NCBI GenBank assembly: GCA_021292105.1
Contig: CM037862.1
Coordinates: forward strand, 33,818,245 to 33,882,244
DNA from: Anadara kagoshimensis
Lineage: Eukaryota; Mollusca; Bivalvia; Arcoida; Arcidae
Length of the DNA: 64,000 nucleotides
Reading direction: 5' to 3'
Part shown: in pieces, positions 23,713-38,700 of the stretch
Layout: each line of letters opens with the position of its first letter
Numbering within the stretch: the first letter of the stretch is position 1
Program-made: the position numbers and the translations under genes
Notes under the pieces: generated by a model
The model's database searches: none
Seen by the model: only the letters and a program-made list of their open reading frames with translations
What the model was told of the DNA's origin: nothing

Positions 23713-26700
23713 GTGACCAACCAACTACTTTTTAAACTCTGTACAGAGGTATCTATAATATGCACATAAAGACCTTGATTTAAGGTTTCACAGGGTTCGT
23801 ACAGGACTGGAAAAGTCCTTAAATTTTGAGGTTTGCCCTAAAAAGACCCTAAAAACCCCTTGAATTTATCCTGAAGGCCCTAAAAAGCCCTTGAATCTTG
23901 CCAGTTGGTTGTCTGTATTTTGATATTAATTGTTTGGAAATAGACTGATATAAGTAAATAAATAAATTAGTTAATTAATAAGTTACATTGAAATAGGCAA
24001 TTTAATGGAACCTGGCCCAATCAAACGCCCAACTTCAACCGCCCCTTCAAGTGTTGTTACTATGGACACGTAAGTAACTGTTTTATTGATTTAATTGCCT
24101 TTGCACCGATATTGTTTTGCTAAAATTGTCCCTCTGATTAGGCCTTAAATTTGCAAATAAGAGCCTGAAAAGACCCTAAAAAGTCCTAAAAATTGGAGTC
24201 CAAATGTCTGTATGAACCCTGTTTTATCCAGCTGACTTCGCTAAAAGTGTTGAGTCTTTACAATTCTTGTGTGAACAGGAATTACTGAGAAAATTTCAAT
24301 GTTCCAGGTAAAGTTAAAAGCCACAGTTCCAGTACCACTACATCATGGTCAACCAGTGAGTTCATTCAAAATACGAAAAAAAGAAGAACCCACATTTTAA
24401 ATCTACACTCACTAATGTCTATATTTACCATGAATATTTAACTATATAATGCTCAACACCTTACTGTCATTTCCATGATTGTTTTTTACTAATTTTAATT
24501 TTAGATTGTAGTCGGATAGCTTTACCATTGATATTCCCTGATTTATACAAGAACATTCAAGATCAACTGTATCCAGAGAAACCATCTAATTTTACAGTGG
24601 TACCTATAGAATACAGGTCCACGAATAATGAAAAACTTTATCCAGGAGCCAATATTACTATAACACCACCAAAAACATGTAAGTTTTAATAATAAATAAT
24701 ATGTTGACAATAAGTATGAGTTTACAATGGTGAGTCAGAGGAAATCAGTGATGATTGGAAAAATGTTACAATTGAAAGAGATAGAGGAATTGTGAAATTA
24801 CCAGATAATTTTGATATCCCTGGGGTCTCGGTGCTCTGTGCTCACCTTGGCCGAATTGTAGACCACTGGACAACTGAGGAAATGCCAATACACACTGTAG
24901 CAGGTTTTATTTGGCATCTAGAAAAAATAAGATTTGTGTAGATTAAAATCAATGACTAAATGTTTCTTTTTTTTTACAGCTAGCATCATACATATTCCAG
25001 GATTTGAGGTGAATGTCGTTAGTGTTGACAGAGGCAGCAGGGCCTGTATAATTATTGACTTTAATGGTACACTTACAGCTCCAGATATATATGTAAGTTT
25101 GACAGAGGCAGCAGGACCTGTATAATTATTGACTTTAATGGTACACTTACAGCTCCAGATATATATGTAAGATTTACAGAGGCAGCAGGGCCTGTTTAAT
25201 TATTGACTTTAATGGTACACTTACAGCTCCAGATATATATGTAAGTTTGACAGAGGCAGCAGGACCTGTATAATTATTGACTTTAATGGTACACTTACAG
25301 CTCCAGATATATATGTAAGTTTGACAGAAACAGCAGGACCTGTATAATTATTGACTTTAATGGTACACTTACAGCTCCAGATATATATGTAAGTTTGACA
25401 GAGGCAGCAGGGCCTGTATAATTATTGACTTTAATGGTACACTTACAGCTCCAGATATATATGTAAGTTTGACAGAAACAGCAGGACCTGTATAATTATT
25501 GACTTTAATGGCACACTTACAGCTCCAGATATATATGTAAGTTTGACAGAGGCAGCAGGACCTGTATAATTATTGACTTTAATGGCACACTTACAGCTCC
25601 AGATATATATGTAAGTTTGACAAGAGGCAGCAGGGCCTGTATAATTATTGACTTTAATGGTACACTTACAGCTCCAGATATATATGTAAGTTTGACAAGA
25701 GGCAGCAGGCCTGTATAATTATTGACTTTAATGGCACACTTACAGCTCCAGATATATATGTAAGTTTGACAGAGGCAGCAGGGCCTGTATAATTATTGAC
25801 TTTAATGGTACACTTACAGCTCCAGATATATATGTAAGTTTGACAAGAGGCAGCAAGGCCTGTATAATTATTGACTTTAATGGCACACTTACAGCTCCAG
25901 ATATATATGTAAGTTTGACAGAGGCAGCAGGACCTGTATAATTATTGACTTTAATGGTACACTTACAGCTCCAGATATATATGTAAGTTTGACAGAGGCA
26001 GCAGGGCCTGTATAATTATTGACTTTAATGGTACACTTATATGTAAGTTTGACAGAGGCAGCAGGACCTGTATAATTATTGACTTTAATGATACACTTAC
26101 AGCTCCAGATATATATGTAAGTTTGACAAGAGGCAGCAGGACCTGTATAATTATTGACTTTAGCTCCAGATATATATGTAAGTTTGACAGAGGCAGCAGG
26201 GCCTGTATAATTATTGACTTTAATGGTACACTTACAGCTCCAGATATATATGTAAGTTTGACAAGAGGCAGCAAGGCCTGTATAATTATTGACTTTAATG
26301 GTACACTTACAGCTCCAGATATATATGTAAGTTTGACAAGAGGCAGTAGGGCCTGTATAATTATTGACTTTAATGGTACACTTACAGCTCTAGATATATA
26401 TGTAAGTTTGACAAGAGGCAGCAGGACCTGTATAATTATTGACTTTAGCTCCAGATATATATGTAAGTTTGACAGAGGCAGCAAGGCCTGTATAATTATT
26501 GACTTTAATGGTACACTTACAGCTCTAGATATATATGTAAGTTTGACAAGAGGCAGCAGGACCTGTATAATTATTGACTTTAGCTCCAGATATATATGTA
26601 AGTTTGACAGAGGCAGCAGGGCCTGTATAATTATTGACTTTAATGGTACACTTACAGCTCCAGATATATATGTAAGTTTGACAGAGGCAGCAGGGCCTGT

Positions 26701-29700
26701 ATAATTATTGACTTTAATGGTACACTTACAGCTCCAGATATATATGTAAGTTTGACAGAGGCAGCAGGGCCTGTATAATTATTGACTTTAATGGCACACT
26801 TACAGCTCCAGATATATATGTAAGTTTGACAGAGGCAGCAGGACCTGTATAATTATTGACTTTAATGGTACACTTACAGCTCCAGATATATATGTAAGTT
26901 TGACAAGAGGCAGTAGGGCCTGTATAATTATTGACTTTAATGGTACACTTACAGCTCCAGATATATATGTAAGTTTGACAGAAACAGCAGGACCTGTATA
27001 ATTATTGACTTTAATGGTACACTTACAGCTCCAGATATATATGTAAGTTTGACAGAGGCAGCAGGGCCTGTATAATTATTGACTTTAATGATACACTTAC
27101 AGCTCCAGATATATATGTAAGTTTGACAGAGGCAGCAGGACCTGTATAATTATTGACTTTAATGGTACACTTACAGCTCCAGATATATATGTAAGTTTGA
27201 CAGAAACAGCAGGACCTGTATAATTATTGACTTTAATGGTACACTTACAGCTCTAGATATATATGTAAGTTTGACAAGAGGCAGCAGGACCTGTATAATT
27301 ATTGACTTTAGCTCCAGATATATATGTAAGTTTGACAGAGGCAGCAAGGCCTGTATAATTATTGACTTTAATGGTACACTTACAGCTCTAGATATATATG
27401 TAAGTTTGACAAGAGGCAGCAGGACCTGTATAATTATTGACTTTAGCTCCAGATATATATGTAAGTTTGACAGAGGCAGCAGGGCCTGTATAATTATTGA
27501 CTTTAATGGTACACTTACAGCTCCAGATATATATGTAAGTTTGACAAGAGGCAGCAGGGCCTGTATAATTATTGACTTTAATGGTACACTTACAGCTCCA
27601 GATATATATGTAAGTTTGACAGAAACAGCAGGACCTGTATAATTATTGACTTTAATGGTACACTTACAGCTCCAGATATATATGTAAGTTTGACAGAAAC
27701 AGCAGGACCTGTATAATTATTGACTTTAATGGCACACTTACAGCTCCAGATATATATGTAAGTTTGACAAGAGGCAGCAGGACCTGTATAATTATTGACT
27801 TTAATGGCACACTTACAGCTCAAGATATATATGTAAGTTTGACAGAGGCAGCAGGACCTGTATAATTATTGACTTTAGCTCCAGATATATATGTAAGTTT
27901 GACAGAGGCAGCAGGACCTGTATAATTATTGACTTTAGCTCCAGATATATATGTAAGTGTGTCATATAGCTTTTGGTTCAAATGACATGTAAGAGATGTG
28001 AGGTTATATGTTAGTATAATCTTTCAGAGTTTAGGCATCAGGAACAACTTAACTGGTATCAACATTTTTACTCCTATGGTGGTGCAATGCTAATTATGTA
28101 GATTTTCATTATCATTGTGAATTTTTTTTCAAAATTGATTGGCAACATAATTACAAACAACTATTTATTATACAGTATTTAATATCAACTACCCGCTTTT
28201 TTCTTATTGGTCCCTGATGTGTTTTTCTTTGCTTTTGGCCTCAGCTGATTGGCTGGTACCAGTATATTGTACTAGTAATGATGATGCTTGCCCGACTCTA
28301 GTGATACGGCTACTAAAACAAGGACTCCACCTGATACAAAGGGTTGTACATACACACTGTGTATATATAATATTTTTATCTAACATTTCCAACTAGGTTA
28401 TTTAAAATAATAAAACAAGACTTTATGTAAAAAAAATATATTACACCACAGAAAAATCCTGAACTATGTTACGACATATGTTCTGTAGTAATGGCGTCAT
28501 TATTTACATTTGACAAACCAGAGATTCAACAATGACGTCACAATGAGAAATCCGACGTGAACTTTACCGCCAATGTTGATTCTGTATCATGTGTGTTCGA
28601 TAAAACTTTTATCAAATCAGATAGAAAAACTAGTCTAATGTTAGATAAATACTTTTATTTAGAGTGAGTTTAAGGTGACACTGACAAGCCTCCTGGGACT
28701 TTATTATCTGGATGCTTATAGTCTTCCAAAACCACAGGCTGAAAATGATGAAGGGAATTACCTACAAGCCTTTGTACAAACCATATCAACGTATGGCATA
28801 AGTAAGTAACAGTGAGTGAGTGAATTATTGTTTAAAGCCGCATCAGCAATATTGCAGCTATTCGCGGCTAAGTAAGTAACAGATTTCCTTTGTACAAACC
28901 ATATCAACATATGGCATAAGTAAGTAACAGATTTCCTTTGTACAAACCATATCAACATATGGCATAAGTAAGTAAGTAACAGATTTCCTTTGTACAAACC
29001 ATATCAACGTATGGCATAAGTAAGTAACGGATTTCCTTTGTACAAACCATATCAACGTATGGCATAAGTAAGTAACGGATTTCCTTTGTACAAACCATAT
29101 CAACGTATGGCGTAAGTAAGTAACAGATTTCCTTTGTACAAACCATATCAACGTATGGCATAAGTAAGTAACAGATTTCCTTTGTACAAACCATATCAAC
29201 GTATGGCATAAGTAAGTAACGGATTTCCTTTGTACAAACCATATCAACGTATGGCATAAGTAAGTAACGGATTTCCTTTGTACAAACCATATCAATGTAT
29301 GGCATAAGTAAGTAACAGATTTCCTTTGTACAAACCATATCAATGTATGGCATAAGTAAGTAACAGATTTCCTTTGTACAAACCATATCAATGTATGGCA
29401 TAAGTAAGTAATAGATTTCCTTTGTACAAACCATATCAATGTATGGCATAAGTAAGTAATAGATTTCCTTTGTACAAACCATATCAATGTATGGCATAAG
29501 TAAGTAATAGATTTCCTTTGTACAAACCATATCAATGTATGGCATAAGTAAGTAATAGATTTCCTTTGTACAAACCATATCAATGTATGGCATAAGTAAG
29601 TAACAGATTTCTCTGTAAGTAGTTCTTAACTTATCTACACAAAAGGCCATATTCTGTGTGTTGGTCAGACTCTATGTTCAGCTGAAAATATTTGCTATCT

Positions 29701-32700
29701 ATTCATCACCTATAGTTTTAGATCAGCTTTCAAAAAACTTGATCTGATGTGATTTTATTCTCCTGTCTTCACTTACAACTGCAACAAACTTTAAACAGTA
29801 TTATGTAAATGAGAATCAGAAGGAAGCTGTGTGTTGTAAGTTTACACTAAAAGGCCTCTTTTATGTAATATTGCTAATTAATCTGTAAATTTATTTTTAT
29901 TCCTCCTATATGTATAAATGTTCAGTACTATTTGACTCCAGAGAACAGTTACTAATGATGTCAATTTTTCTTGCAGTGTTCTATTTAGAAACAGAATCTT
30001 CCACATCTGTCCTAAGTATTTTCATTATTCTATTTTTAGATTATACTGATATACTGTCTGGACAATGGTCAACAACAATATCTTATCAGATAGTGTCCAG
30101 TAAGCGGGCAATCAGAATGTGGTTTGTGGCCCCACCCCCTCAGTATAACTTTACAGAGTTTGAGGTGGAGCTTTATAGATATGATAATAACACAATTCCT
30201 AAAGAAACCCTTCTTTTTATTGTCAGAATCTCACAGGTAACTTTATGTGTTAAGATCCACTCATACATACAGAGAGCTATTGTATCTAAGTTGGTCTTTA
30301 TATTTTCATGTCTTCCATTCTTTATTTTCACCTGTCTATCCATCCTTCATTCTGTCTATCTTTATTGAATCTTCATTCAGTGACTTTTTATACCCCCCCT
30401 GCAAACGAAGTTTGGGGGGGGATATAGGAATCACCTTGTCTGTCTGTCTGTCTGTCAATCTGTCCATCCCACTTCATGTCTGGTACAGAACTTTTGTACT
30501 GTAGCATCTAGGATTATCAAACTTGGTATGTGGATGCATCATGGGAAGGCGATGTGTCATGTACCAAATTTAGGTCACTGTGACCTTGACTTTGACCTCT
30601 ATATGTTTCCATATACATTGAACATGTGGACCTCCTATTTTGGTTGGATATTTTTTTTTTTCAGATTTTACGGGTAGTTGAACTTAGTCATTTTTCAACA
30701 ATATTCCATATGAGAGGTACTCATTTTGTGTAATCAACTCCTCCTACAGCTTTTTAACCAAGGAGTCTGAAACTTTACAGGATGTTTCTATATACATTGA
30801 ACATGTGCACCTCCTTTTTTGGCTGGATTATATAGTTACTTAATTATATATGATCCAATTTTTTTAAAACTATGCATAGATATTGAGCATTATAAGAACA
30901 TGTGCACCTGCCATTATCGGTTTCATCACATGTATTTTGCCAAATTATTAACATTTTCATACACAGAATTTTTCACATTACAATTTGGCCATACATACAA
31001 TTTGTCCCCAGATCAAAAGTTGGGAGTGGGGGGTATTAGCATCTTTCAGAGACAGTTCTAATTGTGTTTTGGTAACTTTCATATTGTTTGTTTTTCAAAA
31101 AAGTTATTTTTGTGTTTAAATTGCAAACTGTACAAGACACAAAACTTCACAATTCATCCTGCAGGCTTATGGATTTTGATGTAAGGGAGACAACTCATTT
31201 TGTTAACATAAGATATCTTTTTATGTACAGTTTATTGTTTGTGTCTTGTAAGGGAGATAACTCATTGATTGTATATTATGTAAGGGAGGTTATTCTCTGT
31301 AAGTAATAGTTTATTTGTATTTTAGTTGACCTATACATTCAACAATATTACTGATGGAAACTATACCATTAAGGTAAGATATTAATTGATTATTTACATT
31401 AATAGTCTGAGGGGCTTAATGGTTAAGGGCCTCAATGGTTAAGTTGTATTAAGTGTTGTTGTACTTCAGAGCCCGTCACCGCTTGAGTTTGAAATCTGAC
31501 TGTGGCAGATCATAGTGGGAGAAAGCATATCATTTTGCTCTTAGAATGCAAGTAGTTTTCCCTTGGCTTCTCCAGTTTCTTCCACCATCACAGAACTGAC
31601 TACAATGATTTACCAAAAGTATCTTATTAACACACGCACACACACCAATCAATTCAGGCAAAATTTTAGTTATCAAGAACGTCTTTTTGAAAAAGCTAAA
31701 TTGCTACTTTTGTAATACAATTAAGATTAGATGGCGTCGTGAAATTATAAAAGTTGAGAATAGTACTGTAATCATAACTTTGATGTAAAAACCTACAGAC
31801 CAAACCCTATATCCGTCTTTATTCTTGAAAATCATCTGCCAAATTTTTATAATTTTAGTGGATGGTACTGTCACTAACTTTTGAAGTCGAAGGTTGTGGG
31901 CTTGAACCTCTTTTCGTACATGGGAGATTTTTTAGATGATATTCATATTTTATCCAGATTGATGTAAAAAGCTTAAAACTAGAAGAAATTAATATAGTGT
32001 CCCAGTAGAGTTTTTAAAAAAATAGTATGCTATTTTTGGCCACTACAGAAGCCACTTGCAACTACAACCACATGAAATATACTAAGCAAGATATGATAAA
32101 TCAAGTTCAAATAGCATTATATAAATATTACATTTTTGAAAAGGTGACAATACATATTATTATACCTCATTCATAAATGCCGATTGATTGGATGATCACA
32201 GTCACATGACCAGGACAGAAATATCATATTTCCCTTGCGCTATCGAGTTTCCCTGTATTATATCCCTTATAGGAACACACCATAACATCACAATGATATG
32301 ATGTCATTGATGGAGAGCCAGTCATGATGTTAAAGTGTTTGCTGAAAATATGTTTCGATCAGTGTTGACTTGATCCAGTTAAACTTTCAGGAAGGGAGGC
32401 AACTGAAACAAAAAAAAACTGTCACACCCAGAACTATGTGACATTATAAATTTTATGTGACATTACAAATAGTTGCATAGCTCTTATCCAATGAAATGGC
32501 TAGTTTTTATATTAGGTGTGACAATATAAAATGATTGCTTAATTGTTTCTGTTTCAGATAACACCCTATGAAACATACTGGAATGACAATTCAAGGTGTC
32601 TTTGTAAAGAAAAATCCAACAATGTTCCAGTGTGTGGATCCTGCACAAGAACATATACTAAACCATTTCAACTGATAGGCACAGGTATATACAATTATAT

Positions 32701-35700
32701 GATTTTGTTCTCACCCATTACAGGAAGTCAGTGACAAAGTGATCTAACTGCTAACTTAATGCTCAAATTCCTTTTCAATTGCCCTCGTTCATATCCTAGT
32801 CATAGCAGCTTCTTATGTAGAAAAAAGATTGTAAGTTGAAGGCCAGTGGTTTTCTCAGCATACATAATCCATCCATAGTTTAATATCCTTACATATACAA
32901 GCAATCACCAATCTGGGAGCTTTATATAAGGAGGCATCAATGGCTAAGTGGTTCACAGCACTGGCAGCATTTCTTACTGCTTAGGTTCAAATCCCACTAG
33001 GGCAAATCTTAGTTTAAATAAGTCATTTCACTTGCAGAAGCCAGTTGTTTTCTCTGGGAACTCCAGTTTACTTCACTATCCTCTAACTGACTTCCTGGAT
33101 ATAAGTGAAGGAATCTTTTCTGGGGCATAATACATCATTACACCACACCATAATACATCATTACACCATACCATAATACATCATTACACCACACCATAAT
33201 ACATCATTACACCATACCATAATACATCATTACACCACACCATAATACATCATTACACCATACCATAATACATCATTACACCACACCATAATACATCATT
33301 ACACCATACCATAATACATCATTACACCATACCATAATACATCATTACACCACACCATAATACATCATTACACCACACCATAATACATCATTACACCATA
33401 CCATAATACATCATTACACCACACCATAATACATCATTACACCATACCATAATACATCATTACACCATACCATAATACATCATTACACCACACCATAATA
33501 CATCATTACACCATACCATAATACATCATTACACCACACCATAATACATCATTACACCATACCATAATACATCATTACACCACACCATAATACATCATTA
33601 CACCATACCATAATACATCATTACACCATACCATAATACATCATTACACCATACCATAATACATCATTACACCATACTATAATACATCATTACACCATAC
33701 CATAATACATCATTACACCACACCATAATACATCATTACACCATACCATAATACATCATTACACCATACCATAATACATCATTACACCACACCATAATAC
33801 ATCATTACACCACACCATAATACATCATTACACCACACCATAATACATCATTACACCATACCATAATACATCATTACACCACACCATAATACATCATTAC
33901 ACCACACCATAATACATCATTACACCACACCATAATACATCATTACACCATACCATAATACATCATTACACCATACCATAATACATCATTACACCATACC
34001 AAAATACATCATTACACCACACCATAATATATCATTACACCATACCATAATACATCATTACACCACACCATAATACATCATTACACCATACCATAATACA
34101 TCATTACACCACACCATAATACATCATTACACCATACCATAATACATCATTACACCATACCATAATACATCATTACACCACACCATAATACATCATTACA
34201 CCATACCATAATACATCATTACACCACACCATAATACATCATTACACCACACCATAATACATCATTACACCATACCATAATACATCATTACACCACACCA
34301 TAATACATCATTACACCATACCATAATACATCATTACACCATACCATAATACATCATTACACCATACCATAATACATCATTACACCACACCATAATACAT
34401 CATTACACCACACCATAATACATCATTACACCATACCATAATACATCATTACACCATACCATAATACATCATTACACCATACCATAATACATCATTACAC
34501 CATACCATAATACATCATTACACCATACCACTTCAGTCTCAAGTTGGCTCTATATGATATAATTGTACACTTGTACAATACAGATTCCTACAGCTCATAC
34601 TGTTTGGTTTTGATAATTAGACCAGCCTTGGAATGTACCCCAATAGTTGAAAGATCTGAAGTGTTCTCTGTCAGATCAGCAGTTGATCTGAAGTGTTCTC
34701 TGTTAGATCAGTAGTTGATCTGAAGTGTTCTCTGTTAGATCAGCAGTTGATCTGAAGTGTTCTCTGTTAGATCAGCAGTTATTTATAGCTTTTGATTGAT
34801 CTCTGCTTGTACTTAACATCATACTAGTATGTATTGTACTTAATTTTTCAAAACCTTAGCTTAAACATTTAACTCAATTACTGTTAATGTACTTCACAGG
34901 TTTAAATTTTTCACGGTTTTGTAATATTTTACCTTTTCGCTGGATGTAATATTCACAGATTTATGAATCTTGCTATAAAATTGAGAATATATATCATTTT
35001 ATTACACCTGATAAAAAATTTTGTGGAAAATTTTTGATCACCAAATAAGTGAAAAATAGTACACTGGGAATAAAACTACATTATAGTTTTAACATTTTAT
35101 ACTAAATATATTTTTTTTCAGAAATCAATCATGGTTTACCATGTAGTACTACACCATCTTGTCTTGTTGATAAAGGTTTATTATGTATAAATGGACTGTG
35201 TAGTTGTAATACTACATATTACTTCTGGAATGGCTCAAACTGTCAACAAAGTAAGTGATTACTGCCGAGAGAGAGAGAGAGAGAGAGAGCAAGGAGAAAG
35301 AGAGAGAGTGGGGAATGTATATATATTACTAGCACTGCCAACCATCAACACCACATCATAGAAAAAATAGATTCCTACAGTGGCTCAAACTGTGAGTTCT
35401 AGAATTACTATAATGTATTTCTTTATGTAGAACACTGTTGTAGTAACCACTACCATGGATCCCCCACATACAGAGTGGTCCATCCCTTTTCAATTAAGTT
35501 ATTTGGGTGTCTGAGTGGTCTAAAATGCTGGCTTACAAAACTTTACTTTCCACTGCCTAGATTGAAAACTCAATGGTGTAGATACTTATATGAGAAAGTT
35601 TTTGAGTTAACTGACAGAAGGCTAGAGGCTCTTTTGCTACTCTGGTTTCCTGAACTGAATGTCCTGATATAAGTTACATATTTGACTGAGTTAACCATCA

Positions 35701-38700
35701 TGACTGTCTCAATATAAGTTACAGAATTTGACTGGAGTTAACCATCATGACTGTCTTGATATCAGTTGCAGAATTTGACTGGACTTTACCATCATGACTG
35801 TCTTGATATAAGTTACAGAATTTGACTGGAGTTAACCATTATGACTGTCTCAATATAAGTTACAGAATTTGACTGGAGTTAACCGTTATGACTGTCTCAA
35901 TATAAGTTACAGAATTTGACTGGAGTTAACCATTATGACTGTCTCAATATAAGTTACAGAATTTGACTGGAGTAAACCATCATGACTGTCTTGATATAAG
36001 TTCCAGAATTTGACTGGAGTTTACCATCATGACTGTCTTGATATCAGTTACATATTTGACTGGAGTTAACCATTATGACTGTCTTGATATAAGTTACAGA
36101 TTTTGACTGGAGTTAACCGTCATGACTGTCTTAATATAAGTTACAGAATTTGACTGGAGTTAACCATCATGACTGTCTTGATATAAGTTACAGAATTTGA
36201 CTGGAGTTAACCGTCATGACTGTCTTGATATAAGTTACAGATTTTGACTGGAGTTAACCATCATGACTGTCTTAATATAAGTTACAGAATTTGACTGGAG
36301 TTAACCGTCATGACTGTCTTGATATAAGTTACAGAATTTGACTGGAGTTAACCGTCATGACTGTCTTGATATAAGTTACAGATTTTGACTGGAGTTAACC
36401 ATCATGATTGTCTTAATATAAGTTACAGAATTTGACTGGAGTTAACCGTCATGACTGTCTTGATATAAGTTACAGAATTTGACTGGAGTTAACCGTCGTG
36501 ACTGTCTTGATAAAAGTTACAGATTTTGACTGGAGTTAGCCGTCATGACTGTCTTGATATAAGTTGCAGAATTTGACTGGAGTTAACCATCATGGCTGTC
36601 TTGATATAAGTTGCAGAATTTGACTTGAGTTAACCGTCATGACTGTCTTGATACAAGTTACAGAATTTGACTGGAGTTAACCATCATGACTGTCTCAATA
36701 CAAGTTACAGAATTTGACTGGAGTTAACCGTCATGACTGTCTCAATATAAGATACAGAATTTGACTGGAGTTAACCATCATGACTGTCTTAATATAAGTT
36801 ACAGATTTTGACTGGAGTTAACCATATGGCTGTCTTAATATAAGTTACAGAATTTGACTGGAGTTAACCATCATGACTGTCTTGATATAAGTTGCAGAAT
36901 TTGACTGGAGTTTACCATCATGACTGTCTTAATATAAGTTACAGAATTTGACTGGAGTTTACCATCATGACTGTCTTGATATAAGTTTCAGATTTTGACT
37001 GGAGTTAACCATCATGACTGTCTTGATATCAGTTGCAGAATTTGACTGGAGTTAACCATCATGGCTGTCTTGATATAAGTTACAGAATTTGACTGGAGTT
37101 AACCGTCATGACTGTCTTAATATAAGTTTCAGATTTTGACTGGAGTTAACCATCATGACTGTCTCAATACAAGTTACAGAATTTGACTGGAGTTAACCAT
37201 CATGACTGTCTCCATATAAGATACAGAATTTGACTGGAGTTAACCGTCATGACTGTCTTAATATAAGTTACAGAATTTGACTGGAGTTAACCATCATGGT
37301 TGTCTTGATATAAGTTACAGAATTTGACTGGAGTTAACCATCATGACTGTCTTGATATAAGTTACAGAATTTGACTGGAGTTAACCATCATGGCTGTCTT
37401 GATATAAGTTACAGAACTTGACTGGAGTTTACCATCTTTCCAATCCACTTTACTTTTATTACTATTTGAATGGTTAAAACCAGATACAGATACCATTTTA
37501 TTTTGTTTTATTTATAGAAGTTTTGCATGGTGAAATATGTAACAGTACTAGCAGTACAATTAGTTGTAGAGATGACCTTGACCTTAGCTGCATTAAGAAC
37601 CATTGTACATGTGAGGACGACCATTACTGGTCTGGAACAGAATGTTTACCAAGTAAGCTTTACTAACTATAAAATTAATTTAATTTCTCAATCTGTTATG
37701 GTTACAAATTTATGAGCATATTTATGTGAACAAATCTGGAAAAACTTGGTTCAGGCACTGAATACCTGGCATTTGAACGGTTTGATTGACAGGTATGGTA
37801 AAATGTCAATTTCATCTTCTTTCAAAATTACTATAGCACAATCCATGTAAGAATTATTGCCCCTGAAATATCATACTTTTTGTGATTGTTGTTGTTTTTG
37901 GCTATTTTCATTAAAATTGTTAGAGATAGATAAAAAGTATTGATACAAAATAATCAGCATGACAAATTCTAGGTACATATCAGATTTTAAAAAAAATCTG
38001 ACAAATGATTTTGGAGTTATTGCCCTTTTAAAGGTCCATTTTTATGCCCCCGCTTAAAAAGTGGGGGGTATATAAAGATAGGGCTGTCCGTTCGTGTGTC
38101 CGTCCATCCTTCCGCCCTTCCATTATACCTTAGGGTACCTATCTCTTATCCACAACTCCTCCTAAACCCTTCAATGGATTTTCATGAAACTTTCACACAA
38201 TCTTTGTGATATAATGTAGATGTGCACCTCTTATTTAAAAATTTCACTCGATGGATTTTTTTTTTATGTGGGGGGAGGGGGGGGGTATTTTTTGTGAACT
38301 TGTGGCTCACAGTTTTTCTAGTTAATATTTTTTCCCGAGAATTATTAGAGAAAGATAAATAGTAAAAATTCCAAAAATAATTGATGTGACAAGCAAGTTT
38401 CATAAACTTCAGAGTTATTGCCCCTAAAATGTAGACAGTATTTCTTGTGTTTTTGTGCTGTTTATGGCTAAGGTGAGCAATACAGGCCCTATTGGGCCTT
38501 TTGTTACTGTAATATCTTCTATTAGACAATATCAGGGCTATATTTGCAATACAGGTAAGAATAAGAAACACTGATTATTTATATATTTGTTCAAAGGCAG
38601 AAAACTCATATGAGCATTACATTACAGTGACATGTATCTTCATGTATCAGAGCATTTATTTCAAAATGTTATTTTATTGAAAAGATAAATTGATATAACC

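Noticed and set aside
26123-27642. Open frames with repeated RGSRACIIIDFNGTLTAPDI units as a possible large coding exon
   Set aside because: They result from 75-bp units in local runs. The first units of the array are 74 bp and introduce stops, so no frame connects them with the real exon.
28858-29650. Minus-strand open frames with the repeat IWFVQRKSVTYLCHTL
   Set aside because: Antisense of the 48-bp exon-border array (16 codons per unit).
29976-30039. Alternative start of exon 30040 at the upstream acceptor CTTGCAG
   Set aside because: It would add a hydrophobic stretch (ETESSTSVLSIFIILFL) in the middle of the ectodomain. The acceptor at 30039 gives correct phase and a coherent IL-17R-like sequence.
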